NCBI GenBank assembly: GCA_947498765.1
Contig: CANMLG010000015.1
Coordinates: 62,001-126,000, forward strand
Reading direction: 5' to 3'
Length of the DNA stretch: 64,000 bases
Source of the DNA: an uncultured Aquimarina sp.
Lineage (GTDB): Bacteria; Bacteroidota; Bacteroidia; Flavobacteriales; Flavobacteriaceae
Position 1 is the first letter of the stretch, and each line of letters begins with the position of its first letter. Positions 9,017-17,779 of this stretch are shown in pieces. The notes beneath the pieces are model-generated. The model saw only the letters and a list, made by a program, of their open reading frames with translations, was not told the DNA's origin and made no database searches. The translations under genes were made by a program, and so were the position numbers.

Positions 9017-9784
9017 ATGAAAAAAATTAATATAGCTATTGTTTCTTTATTGTTGTTCTGTTCATGTGCATCTAAGAAAGATGTTCTTTATTTTCAGGAT
9101 ATCGAAAATTACTCTGGTCAGCCTAATATTTCAAAAAATCAGATAATTATCAAAAAAAATGATAAGTTGGCGATATTGGTTTCGGCTGAAGATGAAAGAG
9201 CTGTAATTCCGTTTAATGGAGTTCCCAACAACAAAATCAATAATCTAGAGGTTAGAAGCGATCATATACTAGAACCAGAATATATCGTAAACGAAGCAGG
9301 TTATATTATTTTTCCAATATTAGGAAAATTAGAAGTGGCAAATAAAACAAAAACAGAGGTAGTTGAAATGTTAGAAAACAAATTAGCTACTTATATTAAA
9401 AAGCCTACTGTAAGTTTAAGGATCAGTAACTTTAAAATATCAGTATTAGGTGAAGTTAATAAACCAGGTTTATATCCAATAGAGGGAAATCGATTAACAA
9501 TACTGGAGGCATTAAGTTTAGCAGGAGATATGACTATTAGAGGGAAGCGTAAAGACGTATTGTTAATTAGAGAAGAAAATGGAATTGCAACATATAATTT
9601 AATTGATTTTACAAAAGGGAATTTGTTTTATTCACCTTTTTATTATTTACAACAAAACGATGTTATAGTTGTTGGACCTAACAATGCACAAGTACAACAA
9701 TCAAAAAATACACTGAAAAATATTTCTTCAATTAGCGGAATATTAAGTTTGATTGTTTCTGTAGCAGCAATATTAACAAGATAA
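9017..9784 (+). CDS. Wza-like polysaccharide export lipoprotein
   Basis: The protein starts with a lipoprotein signal, FCSC, so Cys15 or Cys17 is likely lipidated. A Poly_export domain follows (about 40-140, including the AGYIIFPILGKLEV core) and then an SLBB domain (about 145-220, with ISVLGEVNKPGLYPI). A hydrophobic C-terminal helix, about 233-252, is probably the amphipathic or membrane-spanning element by which Wza-type octamers cross the outer membrane. At 255 residues it is shorter than enterobacterial Wza because it has fewer SLBB repeats, which is usual in Bacteroidota. It sits between the initiating transferase and the Wzc-like kinase, the usual export trio. Confidence 0.92.
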   Translation: MKKINIAIVSLLLFCSCASKKDVLYFQDIENYSGQPNISKNQIIIKKNDKLAILVSAEDERAVIPFNGVPNNKINNLEVRSDHILEPEYIVNEAGYIIFPILGKLEVANKTKTEVVEMLENKLATYIKKPTVSLRISNFKISVLGEVNKPGLYPIEGNRLTILEALSLAGDMTIRGKRKDVLLIREENGIATYNLIDFTKGNLFYSPFYYLQQNDVIVVGPNNAQVQQSKNTLKNISSISGILSLIVSVAAILTR

Positions 9785-9785
9785 A

Positions 9786-12131
9786 ATGGAAGAGAATTAT
9801 TTAGAAAGGCAAAATAACTCGATGTTATTTAAGAAAAAGATAAATGTATATATATCTAAGTGGAAATGGTTTGTTCTGTCTTTTTTAATAGCTGTATTTT
9901 CTTCATTTTTATACTTGCAATATGCTACTGTAATTTATAAGACAAATGCTAAAATTTTAATTAAAGACCCAAGTAACTCGAGTAGTTTGTCAGAGTTTGC
10001 CGCATTTTCCGAAATTTCACCTATTCCAATATCAAATAATGTAATAGCAGATGAGTTGGACATTTTTAAATCAAAAAAATTAATATCAGAAGTTATAAAA
10101 AAATACAATTTAAATGTAGAACAATTTAAAGAAGAAAAATTAAAAGCAACTGATATTTATGGTAATAGTCCATATTTAATTAGTTTTATTAAGAATAAAA
10201 AAGGTAGAGGGAAGCGAGTTATACTTAAAGAGGTTTCAAATAAGTCTTACGAATTATTAGCCGAAAATCAAGAGGCAATTGATGGGGTGTTTGGTATTCC
10301 TATGGAGTTTAATGGTGGTGAATTACTGATAAATAAGAATAATAATTATGATAGCACCAATGAATATATTTTTTTAAATATTCATTCAATCCCTAATTAT
10401 GCGTCTAAAATTCAGAAAGACATAGTCGTTAATTTAAAAGACAAAGGAAGTAGTGTTGTAATTTTGTCTATGCGGGGTGCTAATAGCAAAAAAGCGGAAG
10501 ATGTATTGAATGGATTAATAAAAGAATACAATTTTCAAGCTATAGAAGAGCAAAATTTAGTAGCAAAAAATACCTCTGACTTTATTGCTGAAAGGCTACA
10601 AATTATAAAAAATGAATTAGATGTTGTAGAGGTCAATAAAGTATCTTTTAAAAAGGGAAATAATTTAACAGATATTGCTTCAGAAGCAAAATTATTCATG
10701 GATCAATCAGGAGAATCTCAAGGAAAATTATTTGATGTCGAAATTCAAATTGAGTTAATTGAAGCCATGATCACTTATTTAAATGATAAAAATCGTGAAT
10801 CTAATTTATTACCTGCAAATATAGGTATTGATAATGCAGAGCTTAACGAATTGATGGGAAGGTATAATCAGATGATTTTTGAAAAAAACTCAATGTTGAA
10901 ATCTTCAACAGAATTAAACCCATATGTGGTTAAGTTGACTAATGAGATTGAAAATCAGAAGGATATTTTATTAGAATCATTAAAAAGTCAAAAAAACAAT
11001 CAATTGATTATAAAAAAGGATATTAAAAGACATAGTAATAAAATTAAAGGTAAAATAGCATCAATTCCGCAACAAGAAAAAGATTATAGAGTAATAGAAA
11101 GGCAGCAAAATGTAAAAGAAGCATTGTATTTATTTTTATTACAGAAAAGGGAAGAAACCTCACTTTCTATGGCGCGAACACTTCCTAAAGCTAAAATTAT
11201 TGAAGAAGCAGATACTTCATTAATACCTATAGCGCCTAATAAAAAAAATATAGTTCTATTAGGGATTATTTTAGGATTATTTATTCCATATGGAATTATA
11301 TACGCACGTAATTTTTTCGACACTAAAATTAATGATAAATTAGAATTGGAAACTTCGTTAAAAAATATTCCAATACTAGGCGAATTACCTAAAATTAAAA
11401 ATGATGAATTGAGGGTGTTATCCAAAAATGATCGTTCAATTTTGGGAGAATCATTTAGGGTTTTACGCTCTAACTTAAATTATTTTTTAAAAATAAAGAA
11501 AAAGGAAAATAAAGCTCTCAAAATATTTGTAACATCTACAATAAAGGGAGAAGGGAAAACATTTATAGCTTATAATACTAGTTTATCTTTAATTGAAGCT
11601 TCTAAAAAGGTGTTGGTAATTGGTGCAGATATTAGAAACCCACAATTACATCGTTATTTAAACGAGAATAAGAAAATTTCTGGTTTATCTGAGTTTTTAT
11701 ATGATAATGAGGTTGAAATTGATAAAATTTTAAATACTACTGAGATCAATGGAAATATGGTTGATTTTATTTTGTCAGGCAGCATACCTCCAAACCCTTC
11801 AGAATTATTAATGAATGGTAGGTTCGAAAAGTTAATAAGCGAGCTAGAATCTAATTATGATTATATCGTTATCGATACTGCACCAACTATGTTAGTAGCA
11901 GATACCTTATCAATTAGTGAGTCAGCAGATGTAATGATGTATGTAATTAGAGTTGGTTATACCGACAAAAATCTCATGGGATACATTAATAAATTAGATA
12001 AAGAAGGCAAAATTAATAATGTAGCTTTAGTACTAAATGATGTTAAAGAAAGTAACATCGGTTATGGGTATAGTTATGGTTATGGAGAGTCAGGCAAAAA
12101 AACATTTTGGAATAAGATAGGTAAATCATAA
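9786..12131 (+). CDS. Wzc-like polysaccharide co-polymerase and tyrosine kinase
   Basis: A 781-residue inner-membrane protein. Two membrane segments (about 28-48 and 486-508) flank a periplasmic Wzz-type domain with a coiled-coil region around 250-440. The cytoplasmic BY-kinase domain carries Walker A near 582-590 (TSTIKGEGKT), Walker A' VLVIGADIRNP and Walker B YDYIVIDTAP near 692-701. The extreme C-terminus has a tyrosine cluster, GYGYSYGYG near 759-768, the autophosphorylation tail expected of Wzc. It controls chain length and export with the Wza-like protein one base upstream. No cognate Wzb phosphatase lies beside it; a low-molecular-weight phosphatase occurs at 46972-47433. It is the last gene before a terminator. 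Confidence 0.93.
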   Translation: MEENYLERQNNSMLFKKKINVYISKWKWFVLSFLIAVFSSFLYLQYATVIYKTNAKILIKDPSNSSSLSEFAAFSEISPIPISNNVIADELDIFKSKKLISEVIKKYNLNVEQFKEEKLKATDIYGNSPYLISFIKNKKGRGKRVILKEVSNKSYELLAENQEAIDGVFGIPMEFNGGELLINKNNNYDSTNEYIFLNIHSIPNYASKIQKDIVVNLKDKGSSVVILSMRGANSKKAEDVLNGLIKEYNFQAIEEQNLVAKNTSDFIAERLQIIKNELDVVEVNKVSFKKGNNLTDIASEAKLFMDQSGESQGKLFDVEIQIELIEAMITYLNDKNRESNLLPANIGIDNAELNELMGRYNQMIFEKNSMLKSSTELNPYVVKLTNEIENQKDILLESLKSQKNNQLIIKKDIKRHSNKIKGKIASIPQQEKDYRVIERQQNVKEALYLFLLQKREETSLSMARTLPKAKIIEEADTSLIPIAPNKKNIVLLGIILGLFIPYGIIYARNFFDTKINDKLELETSLKNIPILGELPKIKNDELRVLSKNDRSILGESFRVLRSNLNYFLKIKKKENKALKIFVTSTIKGEGKTFIAYNTSLSLIEASKKVLVIGADIRNPQLHRYLNENKKISGLSEFLYDNEVEIDKILNTTEINGNMVDFILSGSIPPNPSELLMNGRFEKLISELESNYDYIVIDTAPTMLVADTLSISESADVMMYVIRVGYTDKNLMGYINKLDKEGKINNVALVLNDVKESNIGYGYSYGYGESGKKTFWNKIGKS

Positions 12132-12145
12132 ATCTTCTTAGTAAT

Positions 12146-12186
12146 CAAAAAAGGCTTTTGGAAATTTTTTCAAAAGCCTTTTTTTG
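12146..12186 (+). terminator. Rho-independent terminator of capsule operon
   Basis: AAGGCTTTTG at 12151-12160 pairs perfectly with CAAAAGCCTT at 12171-12180 across a ten-base loop, and a run of T follows (12181-12185). The A-rich bases before the stem can extend the pairing with the T tract. It lies 19 bases after the Wzc stop and before the arginine operon. Confidence 0.9.
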
Positions 12187-12199
12187 TTTCTCTAATTTG

Positions 12200-12207
12200 T
12201 ATTTTTG
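12200..12207 (+). promoter_or_regulatory. Candidate -7 element (TATTTTTG) for the arginine operon
   Basis: TATTTTTG matches the Bacteroidota TAnnTTTG -7 consensus and lies 16 bases before the argF' start, just after the capsule terminator. A TTTG at 12183-12186 in the terminator tail is only 13 bases upstream, shorter than the usual spacing, so the -33 half is doubtful. Confidence 0.4.
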
Positions 12208-12223
12208 ATCTCAAAAAAGAAAA

Positions 12224-13180
12224 ATGAATTACTTTGATATAAACGATATAGATAATTTATCTACTTGGATAAACGAGGCTATTGAAATAAAAAAAGAACC
12301 ATTAGCTCATAAATCATTAGGACAAGATAAAACGATATGCTTATTATTTTTTAATAATAGTTTGCGTACACGCTTAAGTACTCAAAAAGCAGCTATAAAT
12401 TTAGGGATGAATGTTATGGTTATGAATTTTGGAGCAGAAGGTTGGCAATTGGAATATGGAGATGGAGAGATAATGGATCAAGGAAAATCGGAACATGTTA
12501 TTGAGGCAGCACAGGTAGTTTCTCAATATTGTGATATAGTTGCCATACGCGCCTTTGCAAAGTTTGAAAATAAAGAAGAAGATTATCAAGAACAGGTATT
12601 AAGTGCATTCATGAAATATGCAACAGTGCCCGTTTTAAATATGGAAAGTGCTATTGGTCATCCATTACAGGCGTTAACTGATATGATTACCATAGCAGAA
12701 CATAATGAGAAACCAAAACCGAAGGTGGTGCTAAGTTGGGCACCACATCCTAAAGCTTTACCACAAGCTGTAGCAAATAGTTTTGCTCAATATGCTAACG
12801 CTTCCGATTTTGATTTTGTGATAACACATCCAGAGGGGTATGAATTGGATCCTCAATTTGTTGAAAGTGCAATAGTTACAAATAACCAAGAAGAAGCTTT
12901 TAAAGATGCCGATTTTATTTATGTGAAAAATTGGAGTCCTTTTGCTGATGCTAATTATGGAAAGGTAATCAATACAGATGCTAATTGGCGAATCACAACA
13001 AATAAAATGGGATTAACTAACAATGGTAAATTTATGCATTGTTTACCTGTACGAAGAAATGTTATCGTTGATGATGCTGTTATTGATAGTGAAAATTCAC
13101 TAGTTATTAAACAAGCCAATAATAGAACATTTGCAGCGCAAATTGCCATAAAAAAAATATTAGAATCTATTAATAAATAG
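12224..13180 (+). CDS. argF': N-succinylornithine carbamoyltransferase (ArgF')
   Basis: This 318-residue transcarbamylase matches the Bacteroides fragilis enzyme closely as I remember it: FFNNSLRTRLST (42-53) for carbamoyl phosphate, HPLQALTD at 146-153, WAPHPKALPQAV and the HCLPVRRN motif near the end. Ordinary ornithine carbamoyltransferase lacks this pattern. The residue that separates acetyl- from succinyl-ornithine enzymes (Glu92 in Xanthomonas, Pro90 in B. fragilis) is Ser89 here, in GKSEHVIEA. Published substitution of Glu92 by Ser gave succinylornithine activity, so the succinyl substrate is predicted. It makes N-succinylcitrulline in arginine synthesis and leads an operon with argB, argE and argH; argC, argD and argG are not in view. 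Confidence 0.92.
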   Translation: MNYFDINDIDNLSTWINEAIEIKKEPLAHKSLGQDKTICLLFFNNSLRTRLSTQKAAINLGMNVMVMNFGAEGWQLEYGDGEIMDQGKSEHVIEAAQVVSQYCDIVAIRAFAKFENKEEDYQEQVLSAFMKYATVPVLNMESAIGHPLQALTDMITIAEHNEKPKPKVVLSWAPHPKALPQAVANSFAQYANASDFDFVITHPEGYELDPQFVESAIVTNNQEEAFKDADFIYVKNWSPFADANYGKVINTDANWRITTNKMGLTNNGKFMHCLPVRRNVIVDDAVIDSENSLVIKQANNRTFAAQIAIKKILESINK

Positions 13181-13213
13181 TATGGAATTTTAAGTTATTA
13201 GTAATGCAAATTT

Positions 13214-13241
13214 ACTGACAACTGACAACTGACAACCAACA
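13214..13241 (+). repeat. Tandem heptamer ACTGACA, four copies
   Basis: Three exact copies of ACTGACA (13214-13220, 13221-13227, 13228-13234) are followed by a variant, ACCAACA (13235-13241), ending four bases before the argB ATG. I recall similar ACTGACA/CTGACAA runs between genes in other Flavobacteriaceae. It sits in the spacer between argF' and argB, where it could affect ribosome entry or simply be slippage-prone DNA. Confidence 0.9.
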
Positions 13242-13244
13242 AGA

Positions 13245-14024
13245 ATGGAAAAGCTACTAATAGCCAAAATAGGAGGAAATATAGTTGATAATGAAGATGC
13301 ATTGCAAAGCTTTTTAAAAGATTTTGCAGCTATTGATCAACCGAAAATTTTAGTGCATGGTGGAGGAAAAATTGCAACCCGTATTGCCGAAAAATTAGGA
13401 GTAAAAACTCAAATGATCAATGGACGACGTATTACATCAAAGGAAAATTTAGATATTGTAGTACAGTTGTATGCTGGCTTAATAAATAAAAATATTGTAG
13501 CAGATTTACAAGCAACAGAATATTGTAACGCTATTGGATTTACAGGAGCCGATGCGAATTTAATAACTGCTGTAAAGCGTCCAGTGAAGGATATTGATTA
13601 TGGTTATGTTGGTGATGTGACTGAGGTAAATCAAGATCGTATTCATCAATTTTTAGCTAATGGACTAACACCAGTTTTTTGTGCAATTACACATAATGGT
13701 AATGGACAATTATTTAATACAAATGCGGATACTATAGCGTCACAAATAGCAGTAGCTTTAAGTAGTTATTATGAGGTGTCATTATATTATTGTTTCGAAT
13801 TAAAAGGGGTGTTGACAGATATAAAAGATAAAGATTCGGTAATCGAAAAAATTGATTCAAAAAAATATTTAGAATTAAAAGAACAAGGTATTATAGCTGA
13901 TGGCATGCTTCCTAAAATGAAGAATTGTTTTGATGCATTACAAAAAGGAGTAGCCGAGGTGCATATTGCAAATGCAGAGTTTGTAAATAATCATAATGTA
14001 GAACACACTACATTAACGCTGTAA
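13245..14024 (+). CDS. argB: N-acyl-L-glutamate kinase (ArgB)
   Basis: A 259-residue amino-acid kinase. The phosphate-binding N-terminus IAKIGGNIVDN, the LVHGGGKIATRIAEKLG loop near residues 35-55, an acyl-glutamate-binding GRRITSKENLDIV segment near 65, and NADTIASQIAVAL near 160 are all recognisable. It phosphorylates the gamma-carboxylate of N-acylglutamate, the second step of arginine synthesis; in this phylum the acyl group is expected to be succinyl rather than acetyl. It lacks the N-terminal helix of arginine-inhibited hexameric forms, suggesting a dimer without strong feedback, which is inference from length. It lies 64 bases after argF' and 23 before argE. Confidence 0.92.
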   Translation: MEKLLIAKIGGNIVDNEDALQSFLKDFAAIDQPKILVHGGGKIATRIAEKLGVKTQMINGRRITSKENLDIVVQLYAGLINKNIVADLQATEYCNAIGFTGADANLITAVKRPVKDIDYGYVGDVTEVNQDRIHQFLANGLTPVFCAITHNGNGQLFNTNADTIASQIAVALSSYYEVSLYYCFELKGVLTDIKDKDSVIEKIDSKKYLELKEQGIIADGMLPKMKNCFDALQKGVAEVHIANAEFVNNHNVEHTTLTL

Positions 14025-14047
14025 TAAGACATACAAGTAATCAACTA

Positions 14048-15118
14048 ATGACACTAGCCGAATTGACAAAAGAAGCCATTGAGTTTCTTAAAACATTGAT
14101 ACAAACACAATCTTTTTCAAAAGAAGAGCAATTAACAGCCCTTTTAATTGAAGATTGGTTTAAAAAGAAAGAGATTCCTTTTCAAAGAGAAGGCAATAAT
14201 ATTTGGGCATACAATAAATTTTTTGACAATAAAAAACCCACAATTTTACTGAATTCACATCATGATACGGTGAAGCCTAATAAAAATTATACCAGGGATC
14301 CTTTTGAAGCTAATATTGAAGATGGAAAGTTATATGGCTTAGGAAGTAATGATGCTGGAGGCTGTTTAGTATCACTAATGGCTACATTTGCTTATTTTTA
14401 TGACCGAAATAATATGGAATATAATTTTATTATAGCACCTACTGCCGAAGAGGAAATTTCTGGACTTAATGGAATTAAAAGTATTATAGATCAGTTTAAA
14501 AATGTGGAATTTGCTATTGTTGGCGAGCCTACATTATTGGATTTGGCTATTGCCGAAAAAGGACTTTTGGTACTTGATATTACTGTAAAAGGAACCGCAG
14601 GACACGCCGCTCATCGTTACGAAGATCAACCTGTTTTTAATGCTTTACCTGTTTTAGAGTGGTTTAAAAATTATGAATTCCCAGAAGTTTCGGAACAATT
14701 AGGAAAAGTAAAAATGACCATTACTCAAATTAACGCAGGTTCTCAACATAATGTAGTACCTGGTGAATTAAATTTAGTAGTAGATTGTAGAGTTACTGAT
14801 AAGTATCAAAATAAAGAAGTATTTGAAATAATAAATAAAGCTATTGGATCAAATAAAGTTGAAGTCAAAGCACGTTCATTTCGTTTAAATAGTTCATCTA
14901 TTTCACCAGAACATCCAGTGGTAAAAGCAGGAGTAGCTATGGGCAAAAACACCTATGGTTCGCCCACATTATCCGATCAAACTAATTTGACATGCCCGTC
15001 TTTAAAAATGGGGCCAGGGGATAGTACACGTTCACATTCTGCAGATGAGTTTATTTACATAGAAGAAATTGAAGAAGGAATAAAAACGTACATTGAGTTA
15101 TTAGAAAAAATAATATAA
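14048..15118 (+). CDS. argE: M20 family deacylase, ArgE-type (probable N-succinylcitrulline desuccinylase)
   Basis: A 356-residue zinc peptidase of the ArgE/DapE group. Metal and catalytic residues are visible: HxD at His71/Asp73 (NSHHDTV), bridging Asp102 (GLGSNDAGG), the catalytic Glu135-Glu136 pair (PTAEEEISG), Glu160 (GEPT) and a late His in TRSHSADE. The dimerisation domain follows about residue 170 (VKGTAGHAAH). Position between argB and argH assigns it to arginine synthesis rather than lysine synthesis. With a succinylornithine-type ArgF', its likely reaction is release of citrulline from N-succinylcitrulline. In this route carbamoylation precedes deacylation. Confidence 0.88.
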   Translation: MTLAELTKEAIEFLKTLIQTQSFSKEEQLTALLIEDWFKKKEIPFQREGNNIWAYNKFFDNKKPTILLNSHHDTVKPNKNYTRDPFEANIEDGKLYGLGSNDAGGCLVSLMATFAYFYDRNNMEYNFIIAPTAEEEISGLNGIKSIIDQFKNVEFAIVGEPTLLDLAIAEKGLLVLDITVKGTAGHAAHRYEDQPVFNALPVLEWFKNYEFPEVSEQLGKVKMTITQINAGSQHNVVPGELNLVVDCRVTDKYQNKEVFEIINKAIGSNKVEVKARSFRLNSSSISPEHPVVKAGVAMGKNTYGSPTLSDQTNLTCPSLKMGPGDSTRSHSADEFIYIEEIEEGIKTYIELLEKII

Positions 15119-15191
15119 GGGATCGTATATTGGGCATCAATTAATAAATTATTTTTTTTGCCTAAAATTAGAAACCTGAAACCAAAAAAAT

Positions 15192-16472
15192 ATGAAACTT
15201 TGGAGTAAAGGATTACCAACAGATCAAAAAATAGATTTTTTTACCGTAGGAAATGATCGAGTGTTGGATTTAGTAATTGCGAAATATGACGTAAAGGCTA
15301 CATTAGCGCATGGAAAAATGTTGCATAAAGTAGGTTTATTATCTGATAATGATATTCAAGGAATTGAAAAAGGCTTAAATGAGCTTGCGCAAGAAATAGA
15401 AGTCGGGGAATTTAGTATTGGTGAAGAGTTTGAAGATGTACATTCTAAGATAGAATTTGAATTAACACAACGTATCGGTGATGCAGGAAAGCGAATTCAT
15501 ACTGCACGTTCTCGAAATGATCAAGTGTTAACAGCAATGCATTTGTATTTAAAGGATGAACTTTCTGATATTAAATCAAGTGTAAAAGAATTAGGAGAGG
15601 TACTTCTGGCTGCAGCCGAAAAATATAAAGAAGTCTTATTGCCAGGATACACACATTTGCAAATAGCTATGCCAAGTTCTTTTGGTTTATGGTTTTCTGC
15701 TTACGCGGAAAGTTTTGTTGATGATTTATATTTTGTAAATGCAGCATACAAAGTGGTTGATCAAAATCCTTTAGGTAGTGCAGCAGGTTACGGGAGTTCA
15801 TTTCCAATTGATAGAGCATATACTACAGAACAATTAGGTTTTGCAACATTAAAATATAATGTAGTTGCTGCACAAATGAGTAGAGGTAAGGCAGAAAAAT
15901 CAGCCGCTTTTGCGATGAGTACAGTGGCAGGAACCTTATCAAAGTTGGCCATGGATGTATGCTTGTATATGAGTCAGAATTTTGGTTTTATGAGTATTCC
16001 GAGTGAATTTACTACTGGCTCAAGTATTATGCCTCATAAAAAGAATCCAGATGTATTTGAATTAATTCGTGGAAAATGTAATCGTATTCAAGCTTTACCT
16101 TATGAGTTAAGTTTATTAACTAATAATTTACCAAGTGGGTATCACAGGGATTTACAATTATTAAAAGAAGGTATCGTACCAGCAATTCAGGATTTAAAAG
16201 CCTCATTAGAATTAGCTATTTATGCACTTAAAAATGTGGAAGTCAATGATAGTATTCTTGAAGATGATAAATATGACTATTTATTTAGTGTGGATACCTT
16301 AAATGAATTGGTACAACAAGGAATGACATTTAGAGATGCTTATGTAAAAATTGGTTTGGATATTGAAAATGGAAATTACAAGCCAATTAAAAACACAAAA
16401 CATAGTCATATAGGTAGTATTAATAATATTGGATTAGATGCTATAAAAGCAAAATTAAATCAAGTAGAGTAA
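15192..16472 (+). CDS. argH: Argininosuccinate lyase
   Basis: Full-length 426-residue member of the fumarase/aspartase superfamily. It has the HTARSRNDQVLT segment near residue 97, the TH and SAAGYGSSFPIDR regions, and the superfamily signature GSSIMPHKKNPD near 278-289 containing the flexible catalytic loop. It splits argininosuccinate into arginine and fumarate, the last step of arginine synthesis. The 73-base spacer from argE has no hairpin, so it probably belongs to the same transcript. The matching argininosuccinate synthase (argG) is not in this window. Confidence 0.94.
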   Translation: MKLWSKGLPTDQKIDFFTVGNDRVLDLVIAKYDVKATLAHGKMLHKVGLLSDNDIQGIEKGLNELAQEIEVGEFSIGEEFEDVHSKIEFELTQRIGDAGKRIHTARSRNDQVLTAMHLYLKDELSDIKSSVKELGEVLLAAAEKYKEVLLPGYTHLQIAMPSSFGLWFSAYAESFVDDLYFVNAAYKVVDQNPLGSAAGYGSSFPIDRAYTTEQLGFATLKYNVVAAQMSRGKAEKSAAFAMSTVAGTLSKLAMDVCLYMSQNFGFMSIPSEFTTGSSIMPHKKNPDVFELIRGKCNRIQALPYELSLLTNNLPSGYHRDLQLLKEGIVPAIQDLKASLELAIYALKNVEVNDSILEDDKYDYLFSVDTLNELVQQGMTFRDAYVKIGLDIENGNYKPIKNTKHSHIGSINNIGLDAIKAKLNQVE

Positions 16473-16522
16473 TAAATTGATCAGAAAAAGGTTAATAAAT
16501 ACCACCTTATAATTAAAAAATC

Positions 16523-17701
16523 ATGAAAATAGGAATTACATTGGCTATTTTTTTAGCTTCATTTTCTGCTTTAGCGCAAAAAAAAGAGCTTAAAGAAGCT
16601 GAAAAATTGATAAATACCTCTCAATTTGAGGCTGCTAAACCTTTAATTAGTAAGGCTGAATCTAAATTAGAAGCTATAAAGCCCTCAGATAAATCTAAAT
16701 TATACAGATTAAAAGCATTGGCCTTTACTGGAAATAAAAATGAGGCTACACTAGCAGACTATAAAACGGCCATTGAAGCCTATAATAAAGTGCTTTCTTT
16801 GGAAAAAGCAACAAAAAGTATTAAGTATACGGCTGAAGCTTTGGATGCTTTAACTAAAATAAATTATGCTATTGAGAATAAAGCAGGAGCTTCGATAAAT
16901 GAGGGTAAATTTATAGATGCTGCAAATATGTATGAGTATTTGTATGAACAAGATACTAAGGATACTATATATTTGTTTAACACAGCTGTTAGTTATGTTA
17001 AAGCGAAAGAATATGATAAATCGTTAGAAGCCTATCAAAAATTATTAGATCTAGGATATACAGGAAAAGGAACTAATTATATAGCAACACATGTTGCTTC
17101 GGGCGAAAATCATGAAATTCAAACCAAATCAGATATGGATGCTTTGGTAGCAAAAGGACTGTATACTAATCCTAGAGAAGAAAAATTAGCCTCTAAAAGA
17201 GGAGTCATAGCAAAGGATATTGCATTAATACATTTAGCGAATGGAGATGAGGCTAAAGCCGCACAAGCTTTTGTGGTGGCAAAAAAAGAAAACCCTAACG
17301 ATGAAAGTATCATAGATTCAGAAGTTAATATGTATTTTGTAAAAGGAGTAGAATATTCAAAAGTGAATGATAATGAAAATGCGTTAAAATATTATCAAAA
17401 AGTATTAGCTGTAAAGCCATCACATGCCGATGCTAATTATAATATTTCTGCTATTTTATTACAAAAAGATGGTCCTATAGTGGATAAAATCAATGCTTTA
17501 TCTAAAACAAAAGCAGCTGATAATCAATATGAATTATTACGTAAAGAACGTGAAGAAAATTTTAAAGAAGTTATTCCTTATATGGAAAGATATTTGGAAT
17601 TAAAACCAGATGATAAAGCATTTGCAAAAAACTTATTATCATTATATAAAGTAGTGAAAAGTGAAAAAACAGAAGCTTTTAAAGCTAAATTTGGTTTATA
17701 A
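16523..17701 (+). CDS. Exported tetratricopeptide-repeat protein
   Basis: A 392-residue protein with a cleavable signal peptide (about 1-18, LAIFLASFSALAQ) followed by helical repeats of the TPR type: FEAAKPLISKAESKL, YEYLYEQDTKDTIYLFNTAVSYVKAKEYDKSLEAYQKLL and NDNENALKYYQKVLAVKPSH are separate units. Located in the periplasm or attached to the envelope as a scaffold; no catalytic motif is visible. Similar proteins of about 400 residues are widespread and unnamed in flavobacteria. It lies 50 bases after argH and is followed by a strong hairpin. No functional link to arginine synthesis is evident. Confidence 0.82.
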   Translation: MKIGITLAIFLASFSALAQKKELKEAEKLINTSQFEAAKPLISKAESKLEAIKPSDKSKLYRLKALAFTGNKNEATLADYKTAIEAYNKVLSLEKATKSIKYTAEALDALTKINYAIENKAGASINEGKFIDAANMYEYLYEQDTKDTIYLFNTAVSYVKAKEYDKSLEAYQKLLDLGYTGKGTNYIATHVASGENHEIQTKSDMDALVAKGLYTNPREEKLASKRGVIAKDIALIHLANGDEAKAAQAFVVAKKENPNDESIIDSEVNMYFVKGVEYSKVNDNENALKYYQKVLAVKPSHADANYNISAILLQKDGPIVDKINALSKTKAADNQYELLRKEREENFKEVIPYMERYLELKPDDKAFAKNLLSLYKVVKSEKTEAFKAKFGL

Positions 17702-17738
17702 ATTACAGAGTTAAAGGAATTATATTTTATTAATACTC

Positions 17739-17779
17739 ACCACAAAGAGACTACTTTTTTCAAGTAGTCTCTTTGTGGT
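17739..17779 (+). terminator. Perfect 18-bp hairpin closing the arginine/TPR operon
   Basis: ACCACAAAGAGACTACTT (17739-17756) pairs without mismatch with 17762-17779 across a five-base TTTTC loop. The T tract after the stem is short (TTTATAG). It is unusually long and stable for this AT-rich DNA and lies 38 bases after the TPR stop, so a terminator is the simplest reading. Confidence 0.75.

Noticed and set aside
13214-13241. CRISPR-like repeat
   Set aside because: The units are seven bases in direct tandem with no spacers.
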